A stretch of DNA of 64,000 bases from Brachybacterium paraconglomeratum (GTDB taxonomy: Bacteria; Actinomycetota; Actinomycetes; Actinomycetales; Dermabacteraceae). Where the stretch lies: the NCBI RefSeq assembly GCF_003994255.1, contig NZ_ML133852.1, positions 336,520-400,519 on the forward strand, given 5' to 3'. Made by a program: the position numbers and the translations under genes. The notes beneath the pieces are model-generated. The model saw nothing but the letters and a program-made list of their open reading frames with translations. It had not been told where the DNA came from and searched no databases. Shown one piece after another: positions 47,458-56,583 of the stretch (the stretch's first letter is position 1; every line of letters starts with the position of its first letter).

Positions 47458-48396
47458 TCAGAACACGGGGCGGCCCCCGGTGACGCCGAGCACGGTGCCG
47501 GAGACGTAGCTCGCCTCCTCGGGGTTGGCCAGGAACACGTAGGCCCCTGCGCACTCGGCGGGCTGCCCTGCACGGCCCAGGGGCGTGTTCGCCCCGAAGG
47601 CGACGTAGTCGTCCGGCACGCGCGTCGCGACGTTCAGCGGGGTCCAGATCGGCCCCGGGGCAACGGCGTTGACGCGGATACCGCGAGGCCCGAGATCCCC
47701 GGCGAGGTTGACGGTCAGGTTGTTGATCGCGGCCTTGGTCGCGGCGTAGTCCATGAGCGGCACGGACGGGTCGTAGCTCTGGATCGAGGAGGAGTTGATG
47801 ACGCTCGCTCCGGGTCGGAGGTGCGGGGCCGCCTCCTGGGTGAGCCAGAACAGCACCTCGAGGTTCGTGGTGAGGGTGCGGCGCAGCCGTTCGGAGGTGA
47901 TCCCCTCCAGGCCCTTCGGCTCGGCCCTGCCCCATTGGAAGGCCGCGTTGTTCACGAGCACGTCGAGACGGCCGAGCTCCTCGACAGTTCGACGAACGAG
48001 GGAGCGCGCATGCTCCTCGTCGCGGAGATCGCCGGGCAGCAGCAGGGCACGGCGTCCGGCGTCCTCGATCCACCGCCGGGTCTCCTCCGCGTCCTCCTGC
48101 TCCTCGGGGAGGTAGGCGATCGCCACGTCGGCGCCCTCGCGGGCGTAGGCGATCGCCACGGCCCGGCCGATGCCCGAATCACCCCCGGTGATCAGGGCGG
48201 CCATCCCCTCGAGTCGTGCGTGTCCGACGTAGCTGCGCTCGCCGTGATCGGGCACGGGGCTCATCGGTCCCGTCAGTCCGGGCGGCTCCTGGTCCTGCGG
48301 GGAGAAGGCCGGCTCGCCGCCGGAGGTCGAGAGCTGCTCGGCGCGCTCTGCCACTCGGGAGAGCACGCGGTCCTGGGACGGGTCCTGCTCGGTCAC
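47458..48396 (-). CDS. Short-chain dehydrogenase/reductase (YghA/GolD-like)
   Basis: This 312-residue SDR has the cofactor motif ALITGGDSGIGRAVAIAYAR, DVLVNNAAFQWG and the catalytic YAATKAAINNL (Tyr and Lys). An N-terminal extension of about 45 residues (GLTGPMSPVPDHGERSYVGH) is typical of the YghA group of stress-induced oxidoreductases. GTG 48396 follows AGGAGG. Substrate and direction are unknown. It is monocistronic between two operons. Confidence 0.88.
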   Translation of the reverse strand: MTEQDPSQDRVLSRVAERAEQLSTSGGEPAFSPQDQEPPGLTGPMSPVPDHGERSYVGHARLEGMAALITGGDSGIGRAVAIAYAREGADVAIAYLPEEQEDAEETRRWIEDAGRRALLLPGDLRDEEHARSLVRRTVEELGRLDVLVNNAAFQWGRAEPKGLEGITSERLRRTLTTNLEVLFWLTQEAAPHLRPGASVINSSSIQSYDPSVPLMDYAATKAAINNLTVNLAGDLGPRGIRVNAVAPGPIWTPLNVATRVPDDYVAFGANTPLGRAGQPAECAGAYVFLANPEEASYVSGTVLGVTGGRPVF

Positions 48397-48502
48397 GGGA
48401 GCCTCCTGGGGCGGTGGGACGGATGCGGGACGCCCACGCTACCCACCACGGGCCCCGGCCGCCGAGGGCCCGAACGCCCGGTCGGTCCCGGACCGGGCCG
48501 GC

Positions 48503-49402
48503 TCAGCCCTTCACGCCGCCCGCGGCGGCGAAGCCCTGTCCGAGGTTCCGGCCCAGGAACAGGTACAGCACCACCACCGGCAGCGAGTAGAAGATCGAGA
48601 ACGCGGCGAGCTGGCCGTAGGCGACCTGCCCGTACTGGGAGGAGAAGGTGTACAGCGTCACCGCGGCGGGGAGCTTGTCCGGGCTCAGCAGCAGCATGAA
48701 GGGGACGAAGAAGTTCCCCCACATGGAGACGAAGGTGAAGATCGTCGCCACCGACAGGCCCGAGCGCATCAGCGGCAGCACCACCGACCACAGGGTGCGC
48801 AGCACCCCCGCTCCCTCGGTCCACGCGGACTCCTCGATCTCCAGCGGCACCCCGTCCATGAACCCCTTGGTGAGGAAGATGGCGTAGGGCAGGGAGCTCG
48901 CCCCGAGGAACAGGATCGCCCCGCCCATCGAGTCGATGAGGTTGACCTGCACGAACATCGAATAGACCGGGATCATGATCGCGGTGATCGGCAGACCGGT
49001 CGAGAAGATGATCGTCAGCAGCAGCGGACGCTTGGCGCGGAAGCGGTAGCGGGAGAGCGGATAGGCGCACAGCACCGCGGAGACCATGGTGAGGATCGTC
49101 GCGCCGCCGCACAGGATCAGCGAGTTCCCCAGCGGCCGGAAGGTCGTCTCCTCGTTCCAGATCGCCGCGTAGTTGTCCAGGCTCCAGCGCTGCGGCCAGG
49201 CCACCGACAGCGAGGCCTCGGTGTCGAAGGAGGCCAGCACCACCCACAGCAGCGGCACCAGGAACGTGATGCCGATCGCGGCCATGACGAGGTTGCTGGC
49301 GAGCTTCGTGCCGGCGGCGCGGGAGCGTCCCTTGCGGGGTGCGGGACGAGCGGCCGACGCACCGCCCGCGGGGGCGGTCGTGGTCGTGGGAGCGGCGGTC
49401 AT
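48503..49402 (-). CDS. Carbohydrate ABC transporter permease (MalG-like)
   Basis: This 299-residue inner-membrane permease has about six segments and the cytoplasmic EAA loop near the C-terminus (GVPLEIEESAWTEGAGVLRT). The N-terminus is a low-complexity tail. It overlaps the preceding permease gene by ATGA. No ATPase gene is in this operon; actinobacterial importers of this kind usually share a MsiK-type ATPase. The sugar is unknown. Confidence 0.9.
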   Translation of the reverse strand: MTAAPTTTTAPAGGASAARPAPRKGRSRAAGTKLASNLVMAAIGITFLVPLLWVVLASFDTEASLSVAWPQRWSLDNYAAIWNEETTFRPLGNSLILCGGATILTMVSAVLCAYPLSRYRFRAKRPLLLTIIFSTGLPITAIMIPVYSMFVQVNLIDSMGGAILFLGASSLPYAIFLTKGFMDGVPLEIEESAWTEGAGVLRTLWSVVLPLMRSGLSVATIFTFVSMWGNFFVPFMLLLSPDKLPAAVTLYTFSSQYGQVAYGQLAAFSIFYSLPVVVLYLFLGRNLGQGFAAAGGVKG

Positions 49403-50349
49403 CGCTTGTCCTCCTCGGGCAGCAGGCGCAGGTAGGCGATCGAGGCCAGCGCCCCGATCAGCAGGAGCAGCAGGGCGACGGCGGTGCCGTAGCCGAGCTG
49501 CCCGTAGGAGAACGCCTGCTCGTACATGTACAGCGGCAGGGTCTGGCTCTGCCGGGCGGGGCCGCCGCCGGTCATGATGAAGATCAGTCCGAATACCGAC
49601 AGGGTCTGCAGGGTGGTCAGCATCAGGTTCGTCGCGATGGCGGGCCGCAGCAGCGGCACGGTCACCGAGACGAAGCGACGCACGGGCCCGGCGCCGTCCA
49701 GCGCCGCGGATTCGTACACGTCCCCGGGCACGGAGCTCAGCGCCGCGGAGTAGACCAGCATCGAGAACGCCGCGCCGCGCCAGATGTTCGCGAAGGAGAC
49801 CGCGATGATCGGGGCGCTGAACAGCAGCTCCTGCCCGGGCAGGCCGATCGAGGTGAGCAGGGTGTTCAGGCTGCCCTCGTCGGCGAAGAAGGTGTAGAGC
49901 AGGTAGCCGGCGACCACCTCGGGAAGGATCCACGCGGCGATCACGATCGAGGTGACCGCGAAGGTGACCAGCCGGTGCGAGCGCTCCATCAGCAGGGCCA
50001 GGCCCATGCCGAGCAGGTTCTGTCCGAGCACTGCGGAGATCAGCGTGAACACCAGCGTGAGGACGACCGAGTTCCAGAAGTCGCCGTCGGCGAAGGCGTC
50101 GGTGAAGTTCTGGACGCCGACGAAGCTCGTGTCGGAGGCGCCGTCGCCGCGGATCGCGGAGTCGGTGAAGGCGAGGTAGAGCGAGTACAGGATCGGGCCG
50201 AGCATGAAGCCGAGCAGCAGCAGCGCGGCCGGGAGCATCGGCACGGCGCGCATCGGCGAGAGCCCGTCCCCGAGCCGGGTGCGTCGGCCCCCGCGGCGCG
50301 GGGCGCCGGCCCCTGCAGCGGGGCGGGTCGTGGTGTCGGTCGCGGTCAT
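49399..50349 (-). CDS. Carbohydrate ABC transporter permease (MalF-like)
   Basis: This 316-residue permease has six segments and the EAA loop SVPGDVYESAALDGAGPVRR. It overlaps the solute-binding protein gene by ATGA at its start and the second permease at its end, giving an SBP-MalF-MalG order. ATG 50349 is the coupled start; the long upstream frame is an out-of-frame shadow. Confidence 0.9.
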   Translation of the reverse strand: MTATDTTTRPAAGAGAPRRGGRRTRLGDGLSPMRAVPMLPAALLLLGFMLGPILYSLYLAFTDSAIRGDGASDTSFVGVQNFTDAFADGDFWNSVVLTLVFTLISAVLGQNLLGMGLALLMERSHRLVTFAVTSIVIAAWILPEVVAGYLLYTFFADEGSLNTLLTSIGLPGQELLFSAPIIAVSFANIWRGAAFSMLVYSAALSSVPGDVYESAALDGAGPVRRFVSVTVPLLRPAIATNLMLTTLQTLSVFGLIFIMTGGGPARQSQTLPLYMYEQAFSYGQLGYGTAVALLLLLIGALASIAYLRLLPEEDKR

Positions 50350-51740
50350 CCCTGGGCCTCCTGCACGTTCTCGGGGCCGACGATGTCGCGCACCGTCGCG
50401 TCGTACGCGGCGGCCGCCGCCTCGGGCTCGCTCCCGGTGAGCACGGCCTCCATCGCCTCCTGGAGCGCGGAGGAGACCTCCGGGTAGGCGGGCAGCGCCG
50501 GCCGGTAGTAGGCGGTGTCCAGCAGTTTCGTGAAGTACTCGACCGCCGGGGAGTAGCTGAGGTACTCCTCGACCTCGGCGACGTCGTTGCGGACGGAGAT
50601 GTGGTTGTCCGCGATCGCGTAGTCCACGAGGGTCTCGGTGGAGACCAGCGTCTCGAGGAAGCGGAAGGCCGTCTCGCGGTCGGTGACGTGCTGCGGGATG
50701 GACAGGCCCCAGCCACCGGCGAGGGTGACGGTGCCGGTGCCGCCGCCGTCCTGGGTGGGCATGTCCGCGAGCCCCACCACCTCGGGCCATTCGGGCCAGG
50801 GCCGGCCGGCGGTCTCGGTCCAGTTCTGCGAGATCCAGGAGCCGTCGATCAGCATGCCGAGCTTCGCGTCGGGCAGCAGAGAGGTGTAGATCTGCTCGGA
50901 GATGTTGGGATCCAGCAGCTGGCCGAGGGAGGCGGTCAGCTCCTCGTCCACGACGGTCTTGAGGAAGGCGAGGGAGTCGATGAATCCCTGCGAGCCCAGC
51001 ACCCACTTCTTCGTGTCCTCGTCGTACAGGCCGGTGCCGTCGCCCGTGCCGTACAGCAGCATCTCGAAGCCCTGCATCGAGGCCTTCTCGCCCTGCGGGG
51101 TGCCGGCGAACATGAAGAACGGGATCGCCTCGGAGCCCGAGTCCTTGATCGCGCGGGCCGCCTCGAGGATGTCCTCCCAGGAGGTGGGCTGCCAGTCGGC
51201 GGGCAGGCCCGCCTGCTCGAACACCTCGCGGTGGAACCAGATCGCACGGGTGTCGGTGGTGATCGGCACCCCGTAGACCTCCCCGTCCTCGCCGGTGACG
51301 GCCAGCTTGGACGCCTCGGCGATGTCGTCCCAGTGGTCCCAGCCCTCGACCAGGTCGGTCATGGGCTGGAGGTATCCGGCCCCGACGTCGGACAGGAGGA
51401 TGAAGGAGTCCTCGTAGACGAGGTCCGGGCTCGTCCTCGGGGAGCTCATCAGCAGCTCGTTCTTGGTGAAGTAGTCGTTCTCCGAGGCGACGATCGGCAC
51501 CAGGTCGATCACCAGCTCCGGGTTCTGCGCGGAGAACGTCTCCGCGGCGCGCTCGATCCACTCCTGCTTGATCGTGTTGGAGCCGAACTGCTGGAAGGCG
51601 ATGCGCAGGGTGCCCGCGTCACGCCCTCCTCCGGAGCAGCCGGCCAGCGAGGCCAGCGGCAGCAGGGCGGCGGCACCCGCGGTGAAGCGCAGGAAGGACC
51701 GGCGGTCGGTGCCTGTCCGTGGGGAAGGGGTCGGGGCCAC
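50346..51740 (-). CDS. ABC transporter solute-binding lipoprotein (carbohydrate type)
   Basis: This 464-residue protein has an RR-type signal (DRRSFLRFTAGAAALLPLAS) followed by a lipobox LAGC, so it is likely a Tat-exported lipoprotein. The mature part is a family 1 solute-binding domain (DLVYEDSFILLSDVGAGYLQ, GVPITTDTRAIWFHREVF, MLIDGSWISQNW). GTG 51740 follows GAGGAGG. The operon encodes binding protein and two permeases. The ligand, probably an oligosaccharide, is not defined. Confidence 0.9.
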   Translation of the reverse strand: MAPTPSPRTGTDRRSFLRFTAGAAALLPLASLAGCSGGGRDAGTLRIAFQQFGSNTIKQEWIERAAETFSAQNPELVIDLVPIVASENDYFTKNELLMSSPRTSPDLVYEDSFILLSDVGAGYLQPMTDLVEGWDHWDDIAEASKLAVTGEDGEVYGVPITTDTRAIWFHREVFEQAGLPADWQPTSWEDILEAARAIKDSGSEAIPFFMFAGTPQGEKASMQGFEMLLYGTGDGTGLYDEDTKKWVLGSQGFIDSLAFLKTVVDEELTASLGQLLDPNISEQIYTSLLPDAKLGMLIDGSWISQNWTETAGRPWPEWPEVVGLADMPTQDGGGTGTVTLAGGWGLSIPQHVTDRETAFRFLETLVSTETLVDYAIADNHISVRNDVAEVEEYLSYSPAVEYFTKLLDTAYYRPALPAYPEVSSALQEAMEAVLTGSEPEAAAAAYDATVRDIVGPENVQEAQG

Positions 51741-51760
51741 GAAGACCTCCTCGTCGACGT

Positions 51761-51779
51761 CTCTCAGGCCCTGAGAGTA
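51761..51779 (-). promoter_or_regulatory. Promoter -10 with overlapping perfect palindrome, ABC sugar operon
   Basis: CTCTCAGGCCCTGAGAG (51761-51777) is a perfect 8-bp inverted repeat around one base. On the minus strand it overlaps the -10 candidate TACTCT (51779-51774), 21 nt before the GTG start. A sugar-responsive repressor such as a LacI or ROK protein could bind; none is adjacent. Confidence 0.5.
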
Positions 51780-51876
51780 GCGGGTGAGACCCGTCACGCC
51801 GGGAAGACGGTGCGCCCCGGCGCGTCGCACGTCCTGCGTCCTCCCCTCCCCTGTCCCGTCCTCCCCGGCGGTGCCC

Positions 51877-52488
51877 TCAGCCGCGGGCGCGGCCGACGCC
51901 CTGCGCGCGCTCCGCGTCGGCGTAGCGCATGCCGGTCGGGACCTGTGCGAGCTCGAACCAGGACGCGGCGCGCGGGAGGAGGCGCACGTCCTGCCAGGGG
52001 ATCTCGAAGTCGGGCGCCTGCCAGAGGGTCAGCGCGATCTCCGCGCGGCGTCCGGCGGCGACCAGCAGCAGCCGTCGCAGGCGGGAGAGCGGATGGGAGT
52101 CGGCGCGGGCCGCCTCGGGGATCGCGACCGCTCCGCCGAGGTCGAGCGGCCACACCGTCTCGCCCCAGTGCAGCTCCGCCCGCTCGGGGGTGCCGGCGAT
52201 GACGGCCGGCGGGCGCAGGTCCGCGGCGGCGACCGGGACGGGCGCGAGGGGCTCGCCCCGCTGCAGCACCTCGTGCTGCACCCAGGCGCCGGGCAGCAGG
52301 AGCTTCTCGCCCACGTGGACGTCGACCAGCAGCGCCTCGGCGAAGGGGCGCAGCGCCTCGCTGAGGCGTCCCGCGCGGGCGAGGTCCCGTCGCGGCGCGG
52401 CGATCACCCGCACCACGGCCTGGTCTCCCGGCCGGTCGGTCAGCGGGATCCGCACCCGCGTGCCGGGGAGGGGATTGCCCGTGCTCAT
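51877..52488 (-). CDS. Hypothetical protein coupled to the NUDIX gene
   Basis: This 203-residue protein of no family I recognise is rich in Ala, Leu and Arg, with no membrane segment. Stretches include RVRIPLTDRPGDQAVVRVIA, LLPGAWVQHEVLQRGEPL and HWGETVWPLDLGGAVAIPE. Its ATG overlaps the NUDIX stop (ATGA), so the two are translated together. It may bind or act on the NUDIX product; this is inference from coupling only. Confidence 0.7.
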   Translation of the reverse strand: MSTGNPLPGTRVRIPLTDRPGDQAVVRVIAAPRRDLARAGRLSEALRPFAEALLVDVHVGEKLLLPGAWVQHEVLQRGEPLAPVPVAAADLRPPAVIAGTPERAELHWGETVWPLDLGGAVAIPEAARADSHPLSRLRRLLLVAAGRRAEIALTLWQAPDFEIPWQDVRLLPRAASWFELAQVPTGMRYADAERAQGVGRARG

Positions 52489-52961
52489 CGGCGGAACCTC
52501 GCCTCGGCCCGGTCCTCGAGGGCGAGGGCGAGCTGCTCGCGGAAGCGGTCGTTCATCGGCGGCAGGTCCTCGACGGGGCACCAGAGCGCCTCGGTGTTCT
52601 CCCCGTCGGCCGGGAAGGGCCGCTGGGAGTCGTCGGCCTCGCACAGGAAGCAGATGTCGAGGTACTGGGCGCGGTCCCCGTTGGGGTAGGTGATCTCCGG
52701 CAGGGCGCGCATGTCCAGCAGGCGCAGGGCGGTGCACGCGATGCCCGCCTCCTCGGCGACCTCGCGCTCGGCGGCGCGGGCGGGCTCCTCCCCCGGGTCG
52801 ACAATCCCGGTGACCGGGGTCCAGCGGCCGTCGTCGGCGCGGCGCACCACGAGCAGGCGGGTGCGTGCGGGGTTCAGGACGACGGCCGTGACGCCCGGCA
52901 TCCACAGCAGCTCGTTGCCGATCCTCTCGCGCAGCGAGAGGACGAAGTCCGGGGTGGCGAT
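52485..52961 (-). CDS. NUDIX hydrolase, apparent ATC start
   Basis: This 158-residue protein has a complete NUDIX box: GIVDPGEE, then REVAEEAGI, matching Gx5Ex7REUxEExGU. It also has LLVVRRADDGRWTPV and an LDICFLCEADD stretch. The homology-like N-terminus ATPDFVLSLRERIGNELLWM has no ATG, GTG or TTG; the codon at its head is ATC 52961, with AGGAGG at 6-nt spacing. The next in-frame ATG would remove about 20 residues. NUDIX enzymes hydrolyse nucleoside-diphosphate derivatives; the substrate is unknown. Confidence 0.8.
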   Translation of the reverse strand: MATPDFVLSLRERIGNELLWMPGVTAVVLNPARTRLLVVRRADDGRWTPVTGIVDPGEEPARAAEREVAEEAGIACTALRLLDMRALPEITYPNGDRAQYLDICFLCEADDSQRPFPADGENTEALWCPVEDLPPMNDRFREQLALALEDRAEARFRR

Positions 52962-53029
52962 GATGCTCCTCCTGGCAGGGGTCGACGGGGTGCGGCCGCG
53001 GCCGGCGGCGGCGGGGACGGTTCCCGGGT

Positions 53030-53308
53030 TCAGCCGGTGCTCGCGGCGATCCCGAAGATCCCCAGGATCGCGATGCCGAACACGAAGTAGGCGAGGATCC
53101 CGAGGATCACGAGCCCCACGATCACGCAGAAGACGATCCAGCCCACCTTGTTCATGGTGCGCGCGGAGCGGGGGTCGGACTCCATCTGCACCAGGGCGAT
53201 GATCCCGAAGATCGTGGGGATCCACCCTCCGCACAGGAAGCCGAGCACGATCAGCAGGATCGCACTGGTCTGGATCGAGCCGCGATCGGGAGCGGGCGGG
53301 AGCGTCAT
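53030..53308 (-). CDS. Small two-segment membrane protein (CD225/DUF4190-like)
   Basis: This 92-residue protein has two hydrophobic segments (TSAILLIVLGFLCGGWIPTI and VGWIVFCVIVGLVILGILAY) separated by a short charged loop (QMESDPRSARTMNK). This resembles dispanin/CD225-type or DUF4190 proteins of actinobacteria. Function is unknown. It lies 25 nt after the TM2 protein gene and 68 nt before the NUDIX gene, likely in one transcript. Confidence 0.75.
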   Translation of the reverse strand: MTLPPAPDRGSIQTSAILLIVLGFLCGGWIPTIFGIIALVQMESDPRSARTMNKVGWIVFCVIVGLVILGILAYFVFGIAILGIFGIAASTG

Positions 53309-53333
53309 GGGCGTCCTTCCGGGACGGGTGGGA

Positions 53334-54197
53334 TCAGTCCCTCAGCGGGCGGCCATGGGCGTCCCGCTCGAAGGAGGGGGACTTGGCGAGGACCATGATG
53401 CCCTCGACGAGACCCCAGATGGTCGTGATCGGGGACAGCGTGAAGCAGCTGAGCACGGTGACCAGGACCTGCACCAGGCCGATGGCGGTGTACCCCATGA
53501 GGAAGCGGTGCACGCCGAAGGCGCCGAAGAAGATCCCCAGGACCCCGACGAGCACGCGGCTCTGCGCCTCGCCCTGCACGGGCGCCGCACCCGGCTGGGC
53601 GGCGTGGCCGGCGCCCTGCGCACCGTCCTGAGGGAAGCCCTGGGCGCCTGCGGGGGCGCCGTAGGGAGAGCCCTGGCCGTACGGGGAGGCCTGGCCGTAG
53701 GGGTCGGAGCCGGGCGCCTGGCCGTAGGGATCGGCGGCGGATCCCGTCGCGGGCGACCACCGCTCCTCGCCAGAGGCGTCGGCGTGGGGATCAGAGGCCG
53801 ACGCCCCGGAGGCGGGGCCGTAGGGCGAGGCCTGGCCGTACGGGGAGGCCTGGCCGTACGGGGAGGCCTGGCCGTAGGGCGAGGCCTGGCCGTAGGGCGA
53901 GGCGTCGCCGGAGCCTCCCGGCTGGCCGTACGGATCCTGCTGGCCGTAGGCCTCCTGGCCGGCGGGCGCCTCGGCCTGCCCGAACGGGTCCTGCCCCGCG
54001 GGGGCGGCGAAGGGGTCCTGCGCGCCCTGTCCCGGCGCGGGCTGTCCCGCCGGTGGCTGCGCCCACGGGTCCTGGCCGCCGCTCGGCGCGGCGTAGGGGT
54101 CCTGGCCCGCGCCGGGCGCCTGCCGCCCGGAGGGGTCCTGCGGGGCGAAGGGGTCGTGCTGCGGGGTCCAGGAGCCGTCGTCACCGGTGTTGCTCAT
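53334..54197 (-). CDS. TM2-domain protein with long Pro/Gln/Tyr-rich N-terminal tail
   Basis: This 287-residue protein has an N-terminal low-complexity region of about 195 residues (QDPYAAPSGGQDPWAQ), including four to five 18-bp SPYGQA repeats at about 53820-53895. A TM2 domain follows (LVGVLGIFFGAFGVHRFLMG, LSCFTLSPITTIWGLVEGIM). The GWHRFYxG-type TM2 motif is GVHRFLMGY here. The tail is probably cytoplasmic or disordered. Function is unknown; TM2 proteins are commonly paired with small membrane proteins in actinobacteria. Confidence 0.82.
   Translation of the reverse strand: MSNTGDDGSWTPQHDPFAPQDPSGRQAPGAGQDPYAAPSGGQDPWAQPPAGQPAPGQGAQDPFAAPAGQDPFGQAEAPAGQEAYGQQDPYGQPGGSGDASPYGQASPYGQASPYGQASPYGQASPYGPASGASASDPHADASGEERWSPATGSAADPYGQAPGSDPYGQASPYGQGSPYGAPAGAQGFPQDGAQGAGHAAQPGAAPVQGEAQSRVLVGVLGIFFGAFGVHRFLMGYTAIGLVQVLVTVLSCFTLSPITTIWGLVEGIMVLAKSPSFERDAHGRPLRD
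53820..53895 (-). repeat. 18-bp tandem repeats encoding SPYGQA
   Basis: Four to five near-identical units of 18 bp, reading GAGGCCTGGCCGTACGGG on the plus strand, lie within the TM2 gene. Phase-preserving expansion is possible. Confidence 0.8.
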
Positions 54198-54343
54198 GGG
54201 CGCCACGATACGTGCCGCCGGCGGTGCCCGGCATCTCGGCGCGCTGGGCCCCCGGGGCACCCGGCGCAGCCCCCCCCGACGACATCGCCCCGCCCCCGCC
54301 GCAGCGGGAACGGGGCGTCCACGGAGCCGCTCGACGGGTCCGC

Positions 54344-56563
54344 TCAGCGGCGGCGCTTCTCGCGGATCCGCACACCGATGACGATCGGGGAGCCGGTGAA
54401 CTCGAAGTCCTCCCGCAGCCGTCGCTCGATGAAGCGGCGGTAGCCGTGCTCGAGGAAGCCGCTGGCGAAGACCACGAACCGCGGCGGACGGGTGCGGGCC
54501 TGCGTCGCGAAGAGGATCCGGGACTGCTTCCCTCCGCGCAGCGGATGGGGGTGCGCGGCGACGAGCTGGCCCAGGAAGGCGTTGAGCCGGCCCGTCGGGA
54601 TGCGGCGGTCCCAGGACTCGAGCGCCTTCTCGAGCGCCGGCACGAGCTTCTCGGAGTGGCGGCCGGTGGCTGCGGAGATGTTCACGCGCGGCGCCCAGGC
54701 GACATGGCCGAGGTCCCGCTCGATCTCCCGCTCCAGCGCCTTGTGCCGCTCCTCGTCCAGCAGGTCCCACTTGTTGAAGGCGAGCACGAGGGCGCGCCCG
54801 GACTCCAGGACCATGTCGATGATCTTGAGGTCCTGGGTGGAGATCGGCTCGTTGGCCTCCAGCAGCACGACGGCGACCTCGGCGCGATCCAGCGCCGCGT
54901 GCGTGCGCAGCGAGGCGTAGTAGTCCGCGCCCTGGGACTGCGCGATGCGGCGACGGATCCCCGCGGTGTCCACGAAGGTCCACTCCTTGCCGCCGAGGAC
55001 GATCTTCTCGTCCACGGGGTCGCGGGTGGTGCCGGCGATGTCGTCGACGACGACGCGCTGCTCCTTCGCGAGCCGGTTCAGCAGCGAGGACTTGCCGACG
55101 TTGGGGCGGCCGACGAGGGCCACGCGCCGCGGGCCGTGGTCGACCGGCGCTCCCCGACCCTCCTCCGGCATGGCGGCGACGACCGCGTCCAGCAGGTCTC
55201 CGGAGCCGCGGCCGTGCAGGGCGGAGACCGGGTACGGCTCGCCGAGGCCGAGGTTCCACAGCGCCGCGGCCTCGAGCTCGCCGCGCTGGTCGTCGACCTT
55301 GTTGGCGACCAGCACCAGCGGCACCCGCGCCTTGCGCAGCACCTTCAGCAGCTGCTCGTCGGTGGTGGTGATGCCGACGTTCGCATCGACGACGAACATG
55401 ACCACGTCCGCGAGGGAGACGGCGACCTCGGCCTGCTCCGCGACGCGATAGGCGATGCCCTGGACCCTGTCCTCCCAGCCGCCGGTGTCCACGAGCCAGA
55501 AGTCCTTGCCGGACCACTCCGCCTCGTAGAAGACGCGGTCGCGGGTCACGCCGGGACGGTCCTCGACGACAGCCTCGCGGCGGCCGAGGATGCGGTTGAC
55601 CAGCGTGGACTTGCCGACGTTGGGGCGGCCGACCACGGCGACGACGGGCAGGTTCCGCCGCGCCTCGGGCTGCAGCTGCGCCTCCTCGCCGCCGCCGAGC
55701 AGGGCGAGGTCCTCCTCGTCGAGCTCGTAGTCGGACAGGCCCGCGCGCAGCGCCGCCTCGATGTCCTCGTCGCTCGGGCCGTCGGCCCCTGCCTCGACCG
55801 CGACGGGCACCGCGGGGGCGGGCTCGGCCGGGCCGTGCTCGGCGGTCTCGTCGGCGGCCTCCGCGGCCGCGACCAGCATCAGCACCTTCTCGACGACGTC
55901 CTCGATGCCGAGGCCGGTGGTGTCGATCTGCTCGACGCCCTCGGCGGCGGTGAGGAACTCGGAGACGGAGGAGTCGTCGCGGTCGCGGCGCAGCACCTGG
56001 TCGGCCATGCGCTCGCGCGTCTCCTCGGTGTCCTCGAGGCCGAGCTCCGCGGCGCGGCGGCGCATCCGCTCCTCGTCCGAGGCGGTCAGCAGCACCCGCA
56101 CCCGGGCGTCGGGGGCGACGACGGTGGTGGTGTCACGGCCCTCGGCGACGCAGAAACCGCGCTCGGCGGCGGTGGAGAAGAGCACCTCGCGCTGGCGGCG
56201 CTGGAGGATCGGGCGCACCAGGGTGTTCGTCGCGACGGCCGAGACCTGCTGGGAGATGCGCTGCTCGCGGATCGCGGCGGTGATGTCGGTGCCGGCGACG
56301 ACCACGGTGGCCCCGGCCGGGTCGGTGCCGAGGTCGAGGTCGATCTCCTCGGCGACGCGGGCGACGGCCTCGCGGTCGGCGAGGTCGACGCCGTCCTCGA
56401 GGCAGGCCCAGGCGATCGCCCGGTACATCGCGCCGGTGTCGAGGAAGCCTCCGTCCAGCGCCTCGGCGACGAGGCGGGAGACGGTCGACTTCCCGGAGCC
56501 GGCCGGACCGTCGATCGCGATGGTGATGCCCTCGGCGGGGTCGTGCGGCGCGCTGGTGTGCAT
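54344..56563 (-). CDS. der: Fused cytidylate kinase-GTPase Der
   Basis: This 739-residue fusion has cytidylate kinase residues 1 to about 225 ([35 protein letters not shown]), an acidic linker and the EngA/Der GTPase with two G domains (GRPNVGKS near 311 and 484, with NKVDDQRG and NKWDLLDEE) and a C-terminal KH-like part. CMK makes CDP/dCDP; Der aids 50S ribosome assembly. Such fusions are common in actinobacteria. ATG 56563 has TATCCT (complement 56575-56570) 6 nt upstream and no Shine-Dalgarno, so it is probably leaderless. Confidence 0.95.
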   Translation of the reverse strand: MHTSAPHDPAEGITIAIDGPAGSGKSTVSRLVAEALDGGFLDTGAMYRAIAWACLEDGVDLADREAVARVAEEIDLDLGTDPAGATVVVAGTDITAAIREQRISQQVSAVATNTLVRPILQRRQREVLFSTAAERGFCVAEGRDTTTVVAPDARVRVLLTASDEERMRRRAAELGLEDTEETRERMADQVLRRDRDDSSVSEFLTAAEGVEQIDTTGLGIEDVVEKVLMLVAAAEAADETAEHGPAEPAPAVPVAVEAGADGPSDEDIEAALRAGLSDYELDEEDLALLGGGEEAQLQPEARRNLPVVAVVGRPNVGKSTLVNRILGRREAVVEDRPGVTRDRVFYEAEWSGKDFWLVDTGGWEDRVQGIAYRVAEQAEVAVSLADVVMFVVDANVGITTTDEQLLKVLRKARVPLVLVANKVDDQRGELEAAALWNLGLGEPYPVSALHGRGSGDLLDAVVAAMPEEGRGAPVDHGPRRVALVGRPNVGKSSLLNRLAKEQRVVVDDIAGTTRDPVDEKIVLGGKEWTFVDTAGIRRRIAQSQGADYYASLRTHAALDRAEVAVVLLEANEPISTQDLKIIDMVLESGRALVLAFNKWDLLDEERHKALEREIERDLGHVAWAPRVNISAATGRHSEKLVPALEKALESWDRRIPTGRLNAFLGQLVAAHPHPLRGGKQSRILFATQARTRPPRFVVFASGFLEHGYRRFIERRLREDFEFTGSPIVIGVRIREKRRR

Positions 56564-56583
56564 TCCAGAAGGATACGGGGCGC

